Shown here piece after piece: positions 1 to 8,270 of a DNA stretch of 11,537 bases. The stretch spans positions 1 to 11,537 of the forward strand of contig SKOL01000411.1 in NCBI GenBank assembly GCA_007120055.1, in the 5' to 3' direction. The translations under genes and the position numbers were made by a program. The stretch's first letter is position 1. Each line of letters starts with the position of its first letter. The notes beneath the pieces are model-generated. The model was given only the letters and a program-made list of their open reading frames with translations. It had not been told where the DNA came from and did no database searches. Source of the DNA: Anaerobacillus sp. GTDB lineage: Bacteria; Bacillota; Bacilli; Bacillales_H; Anaerobacillaceae.

Positions 1-98
1 CCCTTTCCTTAAGAATAATATTTTCGTGTTCACAAAAGATAATCATGTATCAGACCATAAGGATGTTAATACTAATTTGTTTGAATTCTTAAATGTGC

Positions 99-127
99 TT
101 GAAAAGGCAACGGTTTTAGGATATATT
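99..127 (+). promoter_or_regulatory. SigA-type promoter of glmU
   Basis: The hexamers TTGAAA (99-104) and TATATT (122-127) are separated by exactly 17 bases, one mismatch each from the vegetative SigA consensus. Transcription would start near position 134, leaving a leader of about 27 nt that contains the GGAGGT ribosome binding site at 151-156. The position supports the glmU start at 161 and argues against the longer in-frame reading that begins at 26, because the promoter would lie inside that extension. I recognise nothing specific in positions 1-98. Confidence 0.7.
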
Positions 128-160
128 CATAATGGAAAAAAAGAACCGTTGGAGGTAGCT

Positions 161-1528
161 ATGGACAATCGTTATGCGGTAATATTAGCGGCTGGTCAAG
201 GGACTAGGATGAAATCAAATCTTTACAAAGTGCTTCATCCAGTTTGTGGAAAGCCTATGGTACAGCATGTAGTTGATCAAGTCTCGAAAGTTGGGGTAGA
301 AGAAACTGTTGTTGTAGTAGGACATGGGGCCGAGAAGGTTCAAGATCAACTAGGTGATAAAATTACATATGTTCTACAGGAAGAACAACTAGGTACTGGC
401 CACGCAGTTATGCAAGCAGAAGAGCTTTTGAAGGATAAAAACGGAGTGACAATCGTTCTCTGTGGTGACACCCCTCTTATTACATCTGAGACAATGGAAG
501 CTTTGTTAGGTTACCATGAAGAGCAAGGAGCAAAAGCAACGGTTTTAACAGCTAAAGCCACCGATCCGACTGGGTACGGTAGAATTGTTCGAGATGATAG
601 TGGAGCTGTTGAGCGAATCGTAGAACATAAGGATGCTACGCAGGAAGAACGTGAGATTACGGAAATTAATACAGGTACGTATTGTTTTGACAATACTTTA
701 CTGTTTTCAGCTTTAAAACATGTAGGAAACAGCAATGTTCAAGGCGAGTATTATTTACCTGATGTTATTGAAATTCTTCAAAAAAATAATGACCTTATTG
801 CAGCATTCCAAACAACTAGTTTTGATGAAACTCTAGGTGTGAATGATCGTGTCGCATTAGCTAGTGCAGAGAAGGTCATGAAAAAAAGAATGAATGAAGA
901 CCATATGCGTAAAGGTGTAACAATTATTGATCCGGAAAATACGTATATTGGACCTGATGTTACCATTGGTACAGATACGGTTATCGAACCTGGCTCCATT
1001 TTAAAAGGTAAGACTACGATTGGAGCACAGTGTCAAATTGGTCCCCATACAGAAATTGTCGATAGTTATGTGGGGAATGAAACGACCATAACTCAATCTG
1101 TCGTGAAGAAGAGTGAGGTTGGCCATCTCGTCAAAATTGGTCCTTTTGCTCATATTCGACCACTTTCTCAACTTAGTGATGAAGTAAAGGTCGGAAATTT
1201 TGTCGAAGTGAAAAAGTCTAGCTTCGGAAAAGGGAGTAAAGCTTCTCATTTAAGTTATATAGGGGATGCAGAAGTTGGCGATGATGTCAATTTAGGGTGT
1301 GGTTCAATTACTGTTAACTATGACGGTGTGAAGAAACACTTAACAAAGGTTGAGGATGGAGCTTTTATTGGATGTAATTCAAATTTAATTGCACCTGTAA
1401 CTATTGGGAAAAATGCTTATGTAGCAGCAGGTTCAACAATTACAAAAGATGTTCCTAGCGATGCTTTAGCTATCGCTCGCGAAAGGCAAACTGTCAAAGA
1501 AAACTACGTTAATAAATTAAAAGGTTAA
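161..1528 (+). CDS. glmU: Bifunctional UDP-N-acetylglucosamine pyrophosphorylase / glucosamine-1-phosphate N-acetyltransferase
   Basis: GlmU makes UDP-GlcNAc for peptidoglycan and teichoic acids. It acetylates glucosamine-1-phosphate using acetyl-CoA and then transfers UMP from UTP, in the cytoplasm. The 455-residue product has the family length. The N-terminal uridyltransferase half (about 1-230) shows the nucleotide-binding loop [11 protein letters not shown] (residues 9-19), the metal ligand D103 in CGDTPL, N170 in NTGTY and N228 in GVND. The C-terminal left-handed beta-helix (about 250-455) is rich in hexapeptide repeats and carries the acetyltransferase catalytic H363 in SHLSYIGD. The ATG at 161 is chosen because GGAGGT (151-156) precedes it and the family begins here. 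A frame open back to 26 would add 45 unrelated residues. It is first in the run and has its own promoter, and prs follows in the same direction after 141 nt. Confidence 0.97.
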   Translation: MDNRYAVILAAGQGTRMKSNLYKVLHPVCGKPMVQHVVDQVSKVGVEETVVVVGHGAEKVQDQLGDKITYVLQEEQLGTGHAVMQAEELLKDKNGVTIVLCGDTPLITSETMEALLGYHEEQGAKATVLTAKATDPTGYGRIVRDDSGAVERIVEHKDATQEEREITEINTGTYCFDNTLLFSALKHVGNSNVQGEYYLPDVIEILQKNNDLIAAFQTTSFDETLGVNDRVALASAEKVMKKRMNEDHMRKGVTIIDPENTYIGPDVTIGTDTVIEPGSILKGKTTIGAQCQIGPHTEIVDSYVGNETTITQSVVKKSEVGHLVKIGPFAHIRPLSQLSDEVKVGNFVEVKKSSFGKGSKASHLSYIGDAEVGDDVNLGCGSITVNYDGVKKHLTKVEDGAFIGCNSNLIAPVTIGKNAYVAAGSTITKDVPSDALAIARERQTVKENYVNKLKG

Positions 1529-1555
1529 ATTTCTACTGTCATAACGCTATTAATA

Positions 1556-1595
1556 TACACCTTAGTTGAGTTGATCGACTACCAACGAAAGTGTA
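1556..1595 (+). other. Imperfect stem-loop between glmU and prs
   Basis: The 13-nt arm at 1556-1568 pairs with 1583-1595 at 11 of 13 positions. A smaller stem, AGTT/GACT around GATC, can form inside the loop. No T-run follows, so this is not an intrinsic terminator. It could be an mRNA stability or processing structure that separates the glmU and prs parts of the transcript, or it may be fortuitous. The role is inferred from position only. Confidence 0.4.
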
Positions 1596-1653
1596 GATAA
1601 GCACGACATATATGAAATTCGCTAATATACAAGTAATAAATTCATTTATTTAT

Positions 1654-1659
1654 GGGGGT
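1654..1659 (+). promoter_or_regulatory. Ribosome binding site of prs, compatible with two starts
   Basis: GGGGGT resembles GGAGGT with one mismatch. Measured from the last G (1658), it lies 5 nt before an in-frame TTG at 1664 and 11 nt before the ATG at 1670, so neither spacing is ideal. The ATG is preferred because the resulting protein matches the family N-terminus. An upstream ATG at 1652 would place the start codon before this site. Confidence 0.5.
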
Positions 1660-1669
1660 AAGTTTGATA

Positions 1670-2620
1670 ATGGTGAAATATGGTGATCCAAGCTTAAAGG
1701 TGTTAACGTTAAATTCAAATAGGGATCTTGCAGGAGAAATTGCGGAAAAGATTGGCATTGAATTATCGAAGAGTTCGGTAACAAGATTTAGTGATGGGGA
1801 AGTACAAATTAACATTGAAGAAAGTATTCGTGGTTGTGACACGTTTGTTATTCAATCTACTTGTGCTCCAGCAAATGAACACATTATGGAATTATTGATT
1901 ATGATTGATGCCCTAAAACGCGCTTCTGCAAAAACAATTAACGTGGTTCTCCCATATTATGGATATGCACGTCAAGACCGTAAAGCAAGAGCACGTGAAC
2001 CAATTACAGCTAAGTTAGTCGCTAACTTACTTGAAACAGCAGGTGCTACACGGGTTATAGGTTTAGATTTACATGCGACACAAATTCAAGGATTTTTTGA
2101 TATTCCGGTTGACCAATTAGTAGGTGTACCGCTTTTATCTGATTACTTCCAGGAAAAGCAAATGGATGACATCGTTATCGTTTCACCAGATCATGGTGGA
2201 GTGGTTAGAGCAAGAAAGATGGCTGATCGTCTTAAGGCGCCGATTGCGATTATCGATAAACGTCGCCCGAAACCTAATGTTGCAGAAGTAATGAATATTG
2301 TCGGTAACATCGAAGGGAAAACAGCAATCATCATAGATGATATAATCGATACTGCGGGAACAATCACACTTGCAGCTAATGCTTTAGTTGAAAATGGTGC
2401 TAAAGAAGTGTATGCGTGTTGTACTCACCCAGTTCTTTCTGGTCCAGCGATCGAAAGAATTGAAAATTCGATGATCAAAGAATTAGTCGTAACTAATACA
2501 ATACCATTAAGTGAAGATAAACTTATCCCAAAAATTAAACCATTATCTGTGGCCCCATTAATCGCCAAAGCGATTATTCATGTCCATGAAGAAAGATCTG
2601 TCAGTCAGCTTTTCGATTAA
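1670..2620 (+). CDS. prs: Ribose-phosphate pyrophosphokinase (PRPP synthetase)
   Basis: Prs transfers pyrophosphate from ATP to ribose-5-phosphate to give PRPP, the precursor of purines, pyrimidines, NAD, histidine and tryptophan. It is a cytoplasmic class I enzyme that forms hexamers. From the ATG at 1670 the product has 316 residues, close to the B. subtilis enzyme. Visible signatures are the N-terminal [16 protein letters not shown] block, the ATP-binding flexible loop [11 protein letters not shown] (R101 onward), the cation-binding [11 protein letters not shown] (D133, H135) and the PRPP-binding loop [13 protein letters not shown] (about 220-232). In-frame alternatives at 1652 (ATG) and 1664 (TTG) would add six or two residues. 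prs sits between glmU and ctc as in B. subtilis. No strong promoter is evident in the 141-nt gap, so co-transcription with glmU is likely. Confidence 0.96.
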   Translation: MVKYGDPSLKVLTLNSNRDLAGEIAEKIGIELSKSSVTRFSDGEVQINIEESIRGCDTFVIQSTCAPANEHIMELLIMIDALKRASAKTINVVLPYYGYARQDRKARAREPITAKLVANLLETAGATRVIGLDLHATQIQGFFDIPVDQLVGVPLLSDYFQEKQMDDIVIVSPDHGGVVRARKMADRLKAPIAIIDKRRPKPNVAEVMNIVGNIEGKTAIIIDDIIDTAGTITLAANALVENGAKEVYACCTHPVLSGPAIERIENSMIKELVVTNTIPLSEDKLIPKIKPLSVAPLIAKAIIHVHEERSVSQLFD

Positions 2621-2657
2621 GACGGTAATCTCTAGAGTTAATTTTTAACGTTCATTG

Positions 2658-2683
2658 TTTTAAAAACCTCTATAATGGGGTAC
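2658..2683 (+). promoter_or_regulatory. SigB-like general stress promoter of ctc
   Basis: TTTTAA (2658-2663) and GGGTAC (2678-2683) are separated by 14 bases. Each differs by one base from the B. subtilis SigB consensus GTTTAA and GGGTAT, and the spacing is the one I recall for the classical B. subtilis ctc promoter. The start point would lie near 2690, about 30 nt before the ATG. A TATAAT hexamer at 2671-2676 lies inside the spacer but has no good SigA -35 partner, so dual use is only possible. Confidence 0.6.
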
Positions 2684-2719
2684 ACCATATAAAGAACGAA
2701 AAATAATGAGGTGAAAACA

Positions 2720-3352
2720 ATGGGCACTATGTTAAAAGCTAGCAGTCGAGATGATTTAAGAGGTTCATCGTTAAGGAGTCTTCGTAAAGAAGGAAATGTC
2801 CCTGCGATTGTTTACGGTAAGGATCTCCCTAGTAAACCGGTTTTTGTAGATGAAGTAGATTTTATAAAAACAGTAAAAACTACAGGGAAAAACGGGATCA
2901 TTTTTTTAGCTACCGATGAAGGAACCCATCAAGTGATTGCTAATGATGTTCAAATGGATTCGTTGAAGGGCGACATAATTCATGTTGATTTCTTTAAAGT
3001 TGACATGAAAAGTGAAATGGATGCTAATGTTCCGCTTCAACTAGTCGGTGAGGCAGCAGGACTTAAAGATGGTGGAATAATACAACAAACACTCCATGAA
3101 ATATCAGTCAGATCTTTACCAAATGATATTCCTGAAGCCATTGAAGTGGATATAAGTCATTTAATGATTGGAGATTCTCTTCAAGTTAGAGATTTACCAA
3201 AATCGGACAAGTATGAAATTAATAATGAACCTGAAGAAGGGATCATGTCGATTTTACCACCAGTTCTAAATAATGAACCAGATGAGCAGCAAGAAGAAGC
3301 TGATAAAGAAGAAGTAGAAGCTGAAGCTGAGAATACTGCTCAAGAGGAATAA
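2720..3352 (+). CDS. ctc: General stress protein Ctc, bacterial ribosomal protein L25 (TL5 type)
   Basis: This long-form L25 protein binds 5S rRNA in the large ribosomal subunit. In B. subtilis, Ctc is induced by stress through SigB and helps translation under those conditions. The 210-residue product has an N-terminal L25 beta-barrel (about 1-95, including SLRSLRKEGNVPAIVYGKD), a second TL5-type beta domain (about 96-185, LVGEAAGLKDGGIIQQ) and a low-complexity glutamate-rich tail (about 190-210). The ATG at 2720 is chosen because GAGGTGA (2708-2714) is a good ribosome binding site 6 nt upstream. A GTG at 2711 lies within that site. The gene has its own SigB-like promoter and is closed by a strong terminator, so it can act as an independent stress unit as well as the last gene after glmU-prs. 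Confidence 0.95.
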   Translation: MGTMLKASSRDDLRGSSLRSLRKEGNVPAIVYGKDLPSKPVFVDEVDFIKTVKTTGKNGIIFLATDEGTHQVIANDVQMDSLKGDIIHVDFFKVDMKSEMDANVPLQLVGEAAGLKDGGIIQQTLHEISVRSLPNDIPEAIEVDISHLMIGDSLQVRDLPKSDKYEINNEPEEGIMSILPPVLNNEPDEQQEEADKEEVEAEAENTAQEE

Positions 3353-3359
3353 TACATTG

Positions 3360-3411
3360 AAGGGGCTGTCCCAAAAGAAAGTGTCAGACACTTATGGGAC
3401 AGCCCCTTTTT
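3360..3411 (+). terminator. Strong nested-hairpin intrinsic terminator after ctc
   Basis: A perfect 14-bp outer stem (3360-3373 with 3395-3408, core GGGGCTGTCCC) encloses a second perfect 6-bp hairpin (AAGTGT, 3379-3384, with ACACTT, 3388-3393, loop CAG). The T-run covers 3407-3411. The structure starts 7 nt after the ctc stop codon. The GGGGCTGTCCC outer stem with a GTGTCAGACAC inner stem looks like a Bacillaceae intergenic repeat I have seen elsewhere, so it may be a repeat used as a terminator. That link is recollection and not tested here. Confidence 0.88.
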
Positions 3412-3450
3412 CCGTACTATATGGTCGGTAGAACGCTAGTGGATTTGTTG

Positions 3451-3480
3451 GGATAGCATTCATCCCACTTTAACATACTA
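3451..3480 (+). promoter_or_regulatory. SigG/SigF-like forespore promoter upstream of pth
   Basis: GGATA (3451-3455) and CATACTA (3474-3480) are 18 bases apart and fit the B. subtilis SigG pattern (GNATR, 17-18 nt, CATNNTA). The start would be near 3487, leaving a leader of about 120 nt before pth. A 6-bp inverted repeat (TGGGAT 3449-3454, ATCCCA 3462-3467) overlaps the -35 and could be an operator or chance. No convincing SigA promoter is visible in the AT-rich stretch 3520-3590, although vegetative expression of pth must occur. Confidence 0.5.
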
Positions 3481-3607
3481 GCTGATGAAGGGATGTCTAT
3501 CATACTCATTATGTAACGAAAATGAAGATTATAAAGGATTTTATAAACTTTTATTGAATATATATTTTTAGGATAGAAGCGTAACCTTAGAAAGTGAGGA
3601 AATATAG

Positions 3608-4165
3608 GTGAAGTTAATTGTCGGGTTAGGTAACCCTGGGAAAAAATACGAAGCAACAAGACATAACGTTGGTTTTTGGGCGATTGATGAGTTGGCCGAA
3701 AACTTAAACATTTCACTGAACCATGAGAAATGGAAGGGTCAATTTGGCTTTGAGGTGATCAATGGTGAAAAGGTTTTCTTGTTAAAGCCGCTTACTTATA
3801 TGAATTTATCCGGTGAAGCAGTTAGGCCTTTAATGGATTTTTATAAAATACCTCTGGAAGATGTTGTCGTCATTTATGATGATTTAGATTTGCCACCAGG
3901 AAAGATCCGTTTGCGTCAGAAAGGTGGCCACGGCGGTCATAATGGTATAAAATCATTATTAGCTCATTTAGAAAATGAAAAATTCAAAAGAATAAGAATA
4001 GGTGTAGGAAGGCCGGAACCTGGTACTTCTGTAGCCAATTATGTTCTTAGTACATTTGCTCCTAGTGAAAAGCTTGAGGTTAGCGAAGCGGTGAAGCAGG
4101 CAACTAAGGCTAGCGAAGCATGGCTAAGTGAGGATTTTATTACTGTAATGAATAGTTTTAATTAA
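3608..4165 (+). CDS. pth: Peptidyl-tRNA hydrolase (SpoVC)
   Basis: Pth cleaves the ester bond of peptidyl-tRNAs that drop off the ribosome, which recycles tRNA. It is cytoplasmic and usually essential. In B. subtilis the gene is also called spoVC because a mutant blocks late sporulation. The 185-residue product is of normal length. It shows the N-terminal GLGNPG with N9, the catalytic H19 in TRHNVGF, N66 in [13 protein letters not shown]91 in YDDLDLPPG and N112 in GGHGGHNG, which together form the active site. The GTG at 3608 is the start: GTGAGGA (3594-3600) lies 7 nt upstream and the protein begins with the family [10 protein letters not shown]. It stands alone between the ctc terminator and the fin promoter, consistent with independent control. 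Confidence 0.96.
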   Translation: MKLIVGLGNPGKKYEATRHNVGFWAIDELAENLNISLNHEKWKGQFGFEVINGEKVFLLKPLTYMNLSGEAVRPLMDFYKIPLEDVVVIYDDLDLPPGKIRLRQKGGHGGHNGIKSLLAHLENEKFKRIRIGVGRPEPGTSVANYVLSTFAPSEKLEVSEAVKQATKASEAWLSEDFITVMNSFN

Positions 4166-4170
4166 TTGCT

Positions 4171-4200
4171 GCATACAAATTCCCCTAATAGTTCATACTA
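4171..4200 (+). promoter_or_regulatory. SigG/SigF-type forespore promoter of fin
   Basis: GCATA (4171-4175) and CATACTA (4194-4200) are 18 bases apart, a very good match to the SigG consensus. The start would be near 4207, giving a leader of about 90 nt. B. subtilis fin is known to be transcribed in the forespore by SigF and SigG, whose promoters overlap in sequence. The -35 begins only 6 nt after the pth stop codon. Confidence 0.65.
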
Positions 4201-4297
4201 TAATAAGATTTTTCAATTACTTCTTCTAAAGGGAGAAGCGGTTGAGATATTTCATCAAAGTTAAGCATAATTTGGATATTATTAGGGAGGAATTAGT

Positions 4298-4528
4298 ATG
4301 GCAATCCATTACCGGTGTCGCCATTGTGGATTTGACGTAGGAAAAATAGAAGCACATAATTTAAATAGTGAACAATTAGGTTTCCACCAACTTGACAGTA
4401 ATGAGAGAACAGAAATGATTGAATACGATGATGATGGACATATGCATGTTAAAACGATCTGTGAGGACTGTCACGAAGCACTAGATCGAAATCCGCAGTT
4501 TCATGAAAACCAAACATTTATTCAGTAA
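4298..4528 (+). CDS. fin: Anti-sigma-F factor Fin
   Basis: Fin (formerly YabK) binds SigF in the forespore and helps shut down early forespore transcription so that SigG can take over. The 76-residue product equals the B. subtilis length and shares its conserved ends. It has two CXXC zinc-finger-type pairs, C7/C10 (YRCRHCG) and C55/C58 (ICEDCHEALDRNP), and ends HENQTFIQ. The acidic segment IEYDDDGH (41-48) lies between them. The start at 4298 has an excellent site, AGGGAGG (4284-4290), 7 nt upstream. A SigG/SigF-type promoter precedes it and a terminator follows, so it appears to be a monocistronic forespore gene placed between two housekeeping genes. Confidence 0.95.
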   Translation: MAIHYRCRHCGFDVGKIEAHNLNSEQLGFHQLDSNERTEMIEYDDDGHMHVKTICEDCHEALDRNPQFHENQTFIQ

Positions 4529-4636
4529 GTTTTAATTACAGAGAATACATTGTTTTAAATTTATTCTTTTCAATAAAAATTAGTTTAGTGACACATAAAA
4601 GAATACTTAAATTTTTATAAAAGTGATGTACGGTTA

Positions 4637-4662
4637 GCTTTGGTTTATACCAAGGCATTTTT
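4637..4662 (+). terminator. Intrinsic terminator after fin
   Basis: An 8-bp stem with one G-T pair (4637-4644 with 4649-4656) closes a TTAT loop and is followed by A and a run of five T (4658-4662). It lies 109 nt after the fin stop and 55 nt before the mfd start. It would limit forespore transcripts of fin from running into mfd. Confidence 0.65.
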
Positions 4663-4680
4663 CCGTTAATGAAAATGGTT

Positions 4681-4708
4681 GGGGGAGGAATTTTTTTGAT
4701 AAAGGGGG
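4681..4708 (+). promoter_or_regulatory. Two successive ribosome binding sites for alternative TTG starts of mfd
   Basis: GGGAGG (4683-4688) lies 7 nt before an in-frame TTG at 4696. AAAGGGGG (4701-4708) lies 8 nt before another in-frame TTG at 4717. The first has the more canonical core. The second gives the protein N-terminus that aligns with the B. subtilis start. An ATG at 4669 in the same frame lies upstream of both sites and has no good site of its own. Confidence 0.55.
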
Positions 4709-4716
4709 AAAGCCAA

Positions 4717-7700
4717 TTGTTAGGATTAAAAAAGTTTTTTTTACAAGATGATGATGTAAGAGCGGTATTAGATGGGATTGAAGCAGAATTAAGTGAACAA
4801 ATGATTGCTGGCTTGACAGGTTCAGCTAGAACCTTATTATTAGCATCAGTTTTTGAACAAACGAAGCGCCCACAACTAATTGTGACAAATAATTTATTTC
4901 AAGCACAAAAGTTATATGATGACCTTATCGGTCTTATTGGCGAACAATCCGTTTATTTATACCCTGTAAACGAATTAATTTCTTCTGAAATTGCCGTAGC
5001 AAGTCCAGAGATGAGAGGGCAGCGAATAGAAGTATTAAACTATTGGAGTGAAAAGCAAACGGGAATTGTCATTACTCCAATTGCAGGCTTAAGAAGATTA
5101 TTACCACCTAAAGAAATTTGGCGTCAGTGCCAACTTCATTTTAAAGTTGGTGATGAAATAAATGTAGAGGAAAAACTCGATAAGCTCGTACAAGCAGGTT
5201 TTCAAAGGTCAGAAATGGTCTCAAGCCCAGGACAATTTAGTTTAAGGGGCGGGATCATCGATATATACCCTTTAACTGAAGAAATGCCGTTACGAATTGA
5301 GTTGTTCGATACTGAAGTAGATTCAATTCGTTTTTTTGACGTGGACACTCAAAGGTCTCAAAAACAACTAAATGAGATTAATATTGGACCTGCTCAAGAA
5401 GTGATTATGTATGAGGAGCACTTTAGGCGTGGAGCTGAAAATTTAAAGCAAGGTCTTTCTAGTAGTTTAGCAAAAATCAATGACGCAAAAGTAAAAGAAA
5501 GTATGCTTGAACAAATTTCTTACGAGATTGAGCTTTTGAGTGGTAAAAACTCATTTGAAGGTATGTATAAATATATGTCCTTGTATTATGACGAGGCGAC
5601 GACGTTAATTGATTACTTACCGAATAATGGTGTTGTCTTCATTGATGAAATTAGTCGCGTCCAAGAAATGGGAGTTAGTCTAGATAAAGAAGAGGCAGAG
5701 TGGCAAACAACTCTAGTAGGACAAGGTGCAGTGATTTCAGATTTGAAAATGTCTAAACATCTTGAAGAAATAATTGAAGAAACAAAAGTTCCATTCCTTT
5801 ATTTTTCCCTTTTCTTAAGGCATGTACCTAATACAAGTCCGAAAAACATCATTAACTTTAATAGCAAAACGATGCAAAACTTTCACGGGCAACTTAATCT
5901 TTTAAAAAATGAGGTAGAGCGTTGGACGAAAGCCCAATATAAGGTAGCGATCGTTGCTCAAGATAAAGAACGGGCAAAACGGATCGATCATATTTTGGAA
6001 GATTATAAGATTGAAGCAATCGTAGTAGACGGTGATACAGACCTTATAACAGGCTCTTGTCAAATTTTAATTGGACAACTAAGTGGAGGTTTTGAATTAC
6101 CTTTACAAAAATTGATTGTTATTACTGAAGAAGAGGTTTTTACGAAAAAAGCGAAACGACCAAAAAGGAAGCAAAAGTTATCGAATGCCGAAAGAATAAA
6201 AAATTACTCAGAGTTAAAAGTCGGTGATTTAGTTGTTCACATTAACCATGGAATCGGTAAATATTTAGGGATCAAAACTCTTGAAATTAATGGTATTCAT
6301 AAAGATTATATGCACATTACGTATGCAGGTAATGACAAATTATATGTTCCAGTTGAGCAAATTGATCAAGTTCAGAAATATGTAGGTTCTGAAGATAAAG
6401 AACCGAAAATATACGCGCTAGGTGGAAGTGACTGGAAAAAGGTTAAGAAGAAGGTGCAATCTTCGGTTGAGGATATTGCCGATGACTTAATAAAACTATA
6501 TGCGGAACGTGAGGCTAGCGTTGGTTATGCTTTTTCAGAGGATGGACCTGAACAAAGAGAGTTTGAAACTTCCTTTCCATATGAAGAAACGGAAGATCAA
6601 ATTCGCTGTATCGAGGAAATTAAGGAAGACATGGAAAGAGAACGGCCAATGGATCGCTTGCTATGTGGTGATGTAGGGTATGGAAAAACTGAAGTTGCAA
6701 TTCGAGCAGCGTTTAAAGCAATTATGGATGGTAAACAAGTTGCATTTCTCGTTCCAACAACAATATTGGCTCAGCAACATTATGAAACGATTCGCGAGCG
6801 TTTTGCAGAACACCCTATTAATATTGGCTTATTGAGTCGCTTTAGAACAAGAAAAGAACAGAACGAAACATTAAAAGGGTTAAAATCGGGGGTTGTTGAT
6901 ATCGCCATTGGGACCCACCGTCTTTTATCTAAGGATGTTCAATATAAAGACCTTGGTTTATTAATTATTGATGAAGAACAGCGCTTCGGGGTTACTCATA
7001 AAGAGAAAATTAAACAGTTAAAAGCGAATGTTGATGTGTTAACACTGACAGCAACACCTATACCTCGAACATTACATATGTCAATGTTAGGAGTTAGAGA
7101 TTTATCAGTGATTGAAACACCACCTGAAAATCGTTTCCCGGTACAGACGTATGTCGTTGAGTTTAATGAAGCACTCGTTCGTGAAGCGATTGAAAGAGAG
7201 CTTAGTAGAGGTGGGCAAGTTTACTTTTTGTATAACAGAGTAGAAGAAATAGCGCAAATGGCTGATAGAATTTCGATGCTCGTTCCAGATGCTAAAATTT
7301 CTTTCGCTCATGGAAAAATGAATGAAACAGAGTTAGAGACGGTCATCATTGATTTCTTAGAGGGGAATAGCGATGTTTTAGTAACGACGACGATTATTGA
7401 GACGGGTGTTGATATTCCTAATGTTAACACGTTAATTGTTTATAATGCCGACAAAATGGGCTTGTCTCAATTGTATCAATTACGTGGTCGTGTCGGTCGC
7501 TCTAATCGAGTTGCTTATTCGTACTTTACGTATCAAAAAGATAAAGTATTAACTGAAGTGGCAGAAAAACGACTTCAAGCGATTAAAGAATTTACTGAGC
7601 TTGGTAGCGGGTTTAAAATCGCAATGCGCGACTTGTCAATTCGTGGTGCAGGAAACTTATTAGGGGCTCAGCAACATGGCTTTATCGCCTCTGTAGGTTT

Positions 7701-8241
7701 CGATATGTATTCGCAAATGTTAAAGGATGCAATTGAAGAACGAAAAGGAAATAAGACAGAACAAGTGAAACAAAATGAAGTTGAAATCGATCTTAATGTC
7801 GATGCCTATATCCCTGAGTCGTATATTGTGGACTCTAAGCAAAAAATTGATATGTATAAGCGCTTTAAGTCGATACAGTCGGAAGATGATATCATCGACC
7901 TTCAAAGTGAAATGATTGATCGGTTTGGTGATTTCCCTAAAGAAGTAAATTATTTATTTAAAATTTCTGCGATTAAGTTGTTATCTTCCGAAGAAGGGAT
8001 TCAATCCATTACAGAAAATAACCATCAGTGTTCAATTTTATTGGCTGAAAAAGAAAGTCAAACTATTGATGGGATGAAATTATTTGAGTTAATTAGCAAA
8101 ATGAGTCGTGAAATTGGCGTAGGTACTGCCGGTAACCAAATAAAAATAACGATTAAAACGAAAAAATTTGAACCAATGAAGTATTTAGAGGTAATTGAGG
8201 AAATTTTATCTAAATTATGGACAGTGAAAAAAGATGCTTAG
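4717..8241 (+). CDS. mfd: Transcription-repair coupling factor Mfd
   Basis: Mfd is a DNA translocase that removes RNA polymerase stalled at lesions and recruits UvrA for nucleotide excision repair. From the TTG at 4717 the product has 1174 residues, near the 1177 I recall for B. subtilis. Domain order is as expected. A UvrB-like N-terminal region (about 1-340) contains LYPVNELISSEIAVASPEMRGQ. The RNA polymerase interaction domain (about 490-560) contains GDLVVHINHGIGKYLG (H508). The SF2 motor has Walker A GDVGYGKT (651-658), DEEQ box (752-755) and TATPIPRTLHMSMLG. The TRG region has RGAGNLLGAQQHGF (from R976). The C-terminal D7 domain covers about 1010-1174. The alternative TTG at 4696 would add seven residues. 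No clear promoter is visible between the fin terminator and the start. The frame is intact throughout. Confidence 0.97.
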   Translation: MLGLKKFFLQDDDVRAVLDGIEAELSEQMIAGLTGSARTLLLASVFEQTKRPQLIVTNNLFQAQKLYDDLIGLIGEQSVYLYPVNELISSEIAVASPEMRGQRIEVLNYWSEKQTGIVITPIAGLRRLLPPKEIWRQCQLHFKVGDEINVEEKLDKLVQAGFQRSEMVSSPGQFSLRGGIIDIYPLTEEMPLRIELFDTEVDSIRFFDVDTQRSQKQLNEINIGPAQEVIMYEEHFRRGAENLKQGLSSSLAKINDAKVKESMLEQISYEIELLSGKNSFEGMYKYMSLYYDEATTLIDYLPNNGVVFIDEISRVQEMGVSLDKEEAEWQTTLVGQGAVISDLKMSKHLEEIIEETKVPFLYFSLFLRHVPNTSPKNIINFNSKTMQNFHGQLNLLKNEVERWTKAQYKVAIVAQDKERAKRIDHILEDYKIEAIVVDGDTDLITGSCQILIGQLSGGFELPLQKLIVITEEEVFTKKAKRPKRKQKLSNAERIKNYSELKVGDLVVHINHGIGKYLGIKTLEINGIHKDYMHITYAGNDKLYVPVEQIDQVQKYVGSEDKEPKIYALGGSDWKKVKKKVQSSVEDIADDLIKLYAEREASVGYAFSEDGPEQREFETSFPYEETEDQIRCIEEIKEDMERERPMDRLLCGDVGYGKTEVAIRAAFKAIMDGKQVAFLVPTTILAQQHYETIRERFAEHPINIGLLSRFRTRKEQNETLKGLKSGVVDIAIGTHRLLSKDVQYKDLGLLIIDEEQRFGVTHKEKIKQLKANVDVLTLTATPIPRTLHMSMLGVRDLSVIETPPENRFPVQTYVVEFNEALVREAIERELSRGGQVYFLYNRVEEIAQMADRISMLVPDAKISFAHGKMNETELETVIIDFLEGNSDVLVTTTIIETGVDIPNVNTLIVYNADKMGLSQLYQLRGRVGRSNRVAYSYFTYQKDKVLTEVAEKRLQAIKEFTELGSGFKIAMRDLSIRGAGNLLGAQQHGFIASVGFDMYSQMLKDAIEERKGNKTEQVKQNEVEIDLNVDAYIPESYIVDSKQKIDMYKRFKSIQSEDDIIDLQSEMIDRFGDFPKEVNYLFKISAIKLLSSEEGIQSITENNHQCSILLAEKESQTIDGMKLFELISKMSREIGVGTAGNQIKITIKTKKFEPMKYLEVIEEILSKLWTVKKDA

Positions 8242-8270
8242 TTGGTTAGTCGTTAGTTGAAAAGCTGAAT

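Noticed and set aside
26..160. A 45-residue N-terminal extension of GlmU from an upstream ATG
   Set aside because: It contains the SigA promoter, has no family similarity, and the ATG at 161 has a proper ribosome binding site and gives the normal length.
1..160. PurR-type operator near glmU-prs
   Set aside because: No CGAA-type PurBox pair is visible in the leader.
511..1249. Minus-strand open frames inside glmU
   Set aside because: They are antisense to a well-conserved coding region, are short, and show no family features.
3417..3716. A 99-codon minus-strand open frame across the ctc-pth gap
   Set aside because: It overlaps the start of pth on the other strand, has no recognisable protein features and lies over the forespore promoter.
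7105..7905. Minus-strand open frames inside mfd
   Set aside because: They are antisense to conserved Mfd motor and TRG sequence and follow from its codon pattern.
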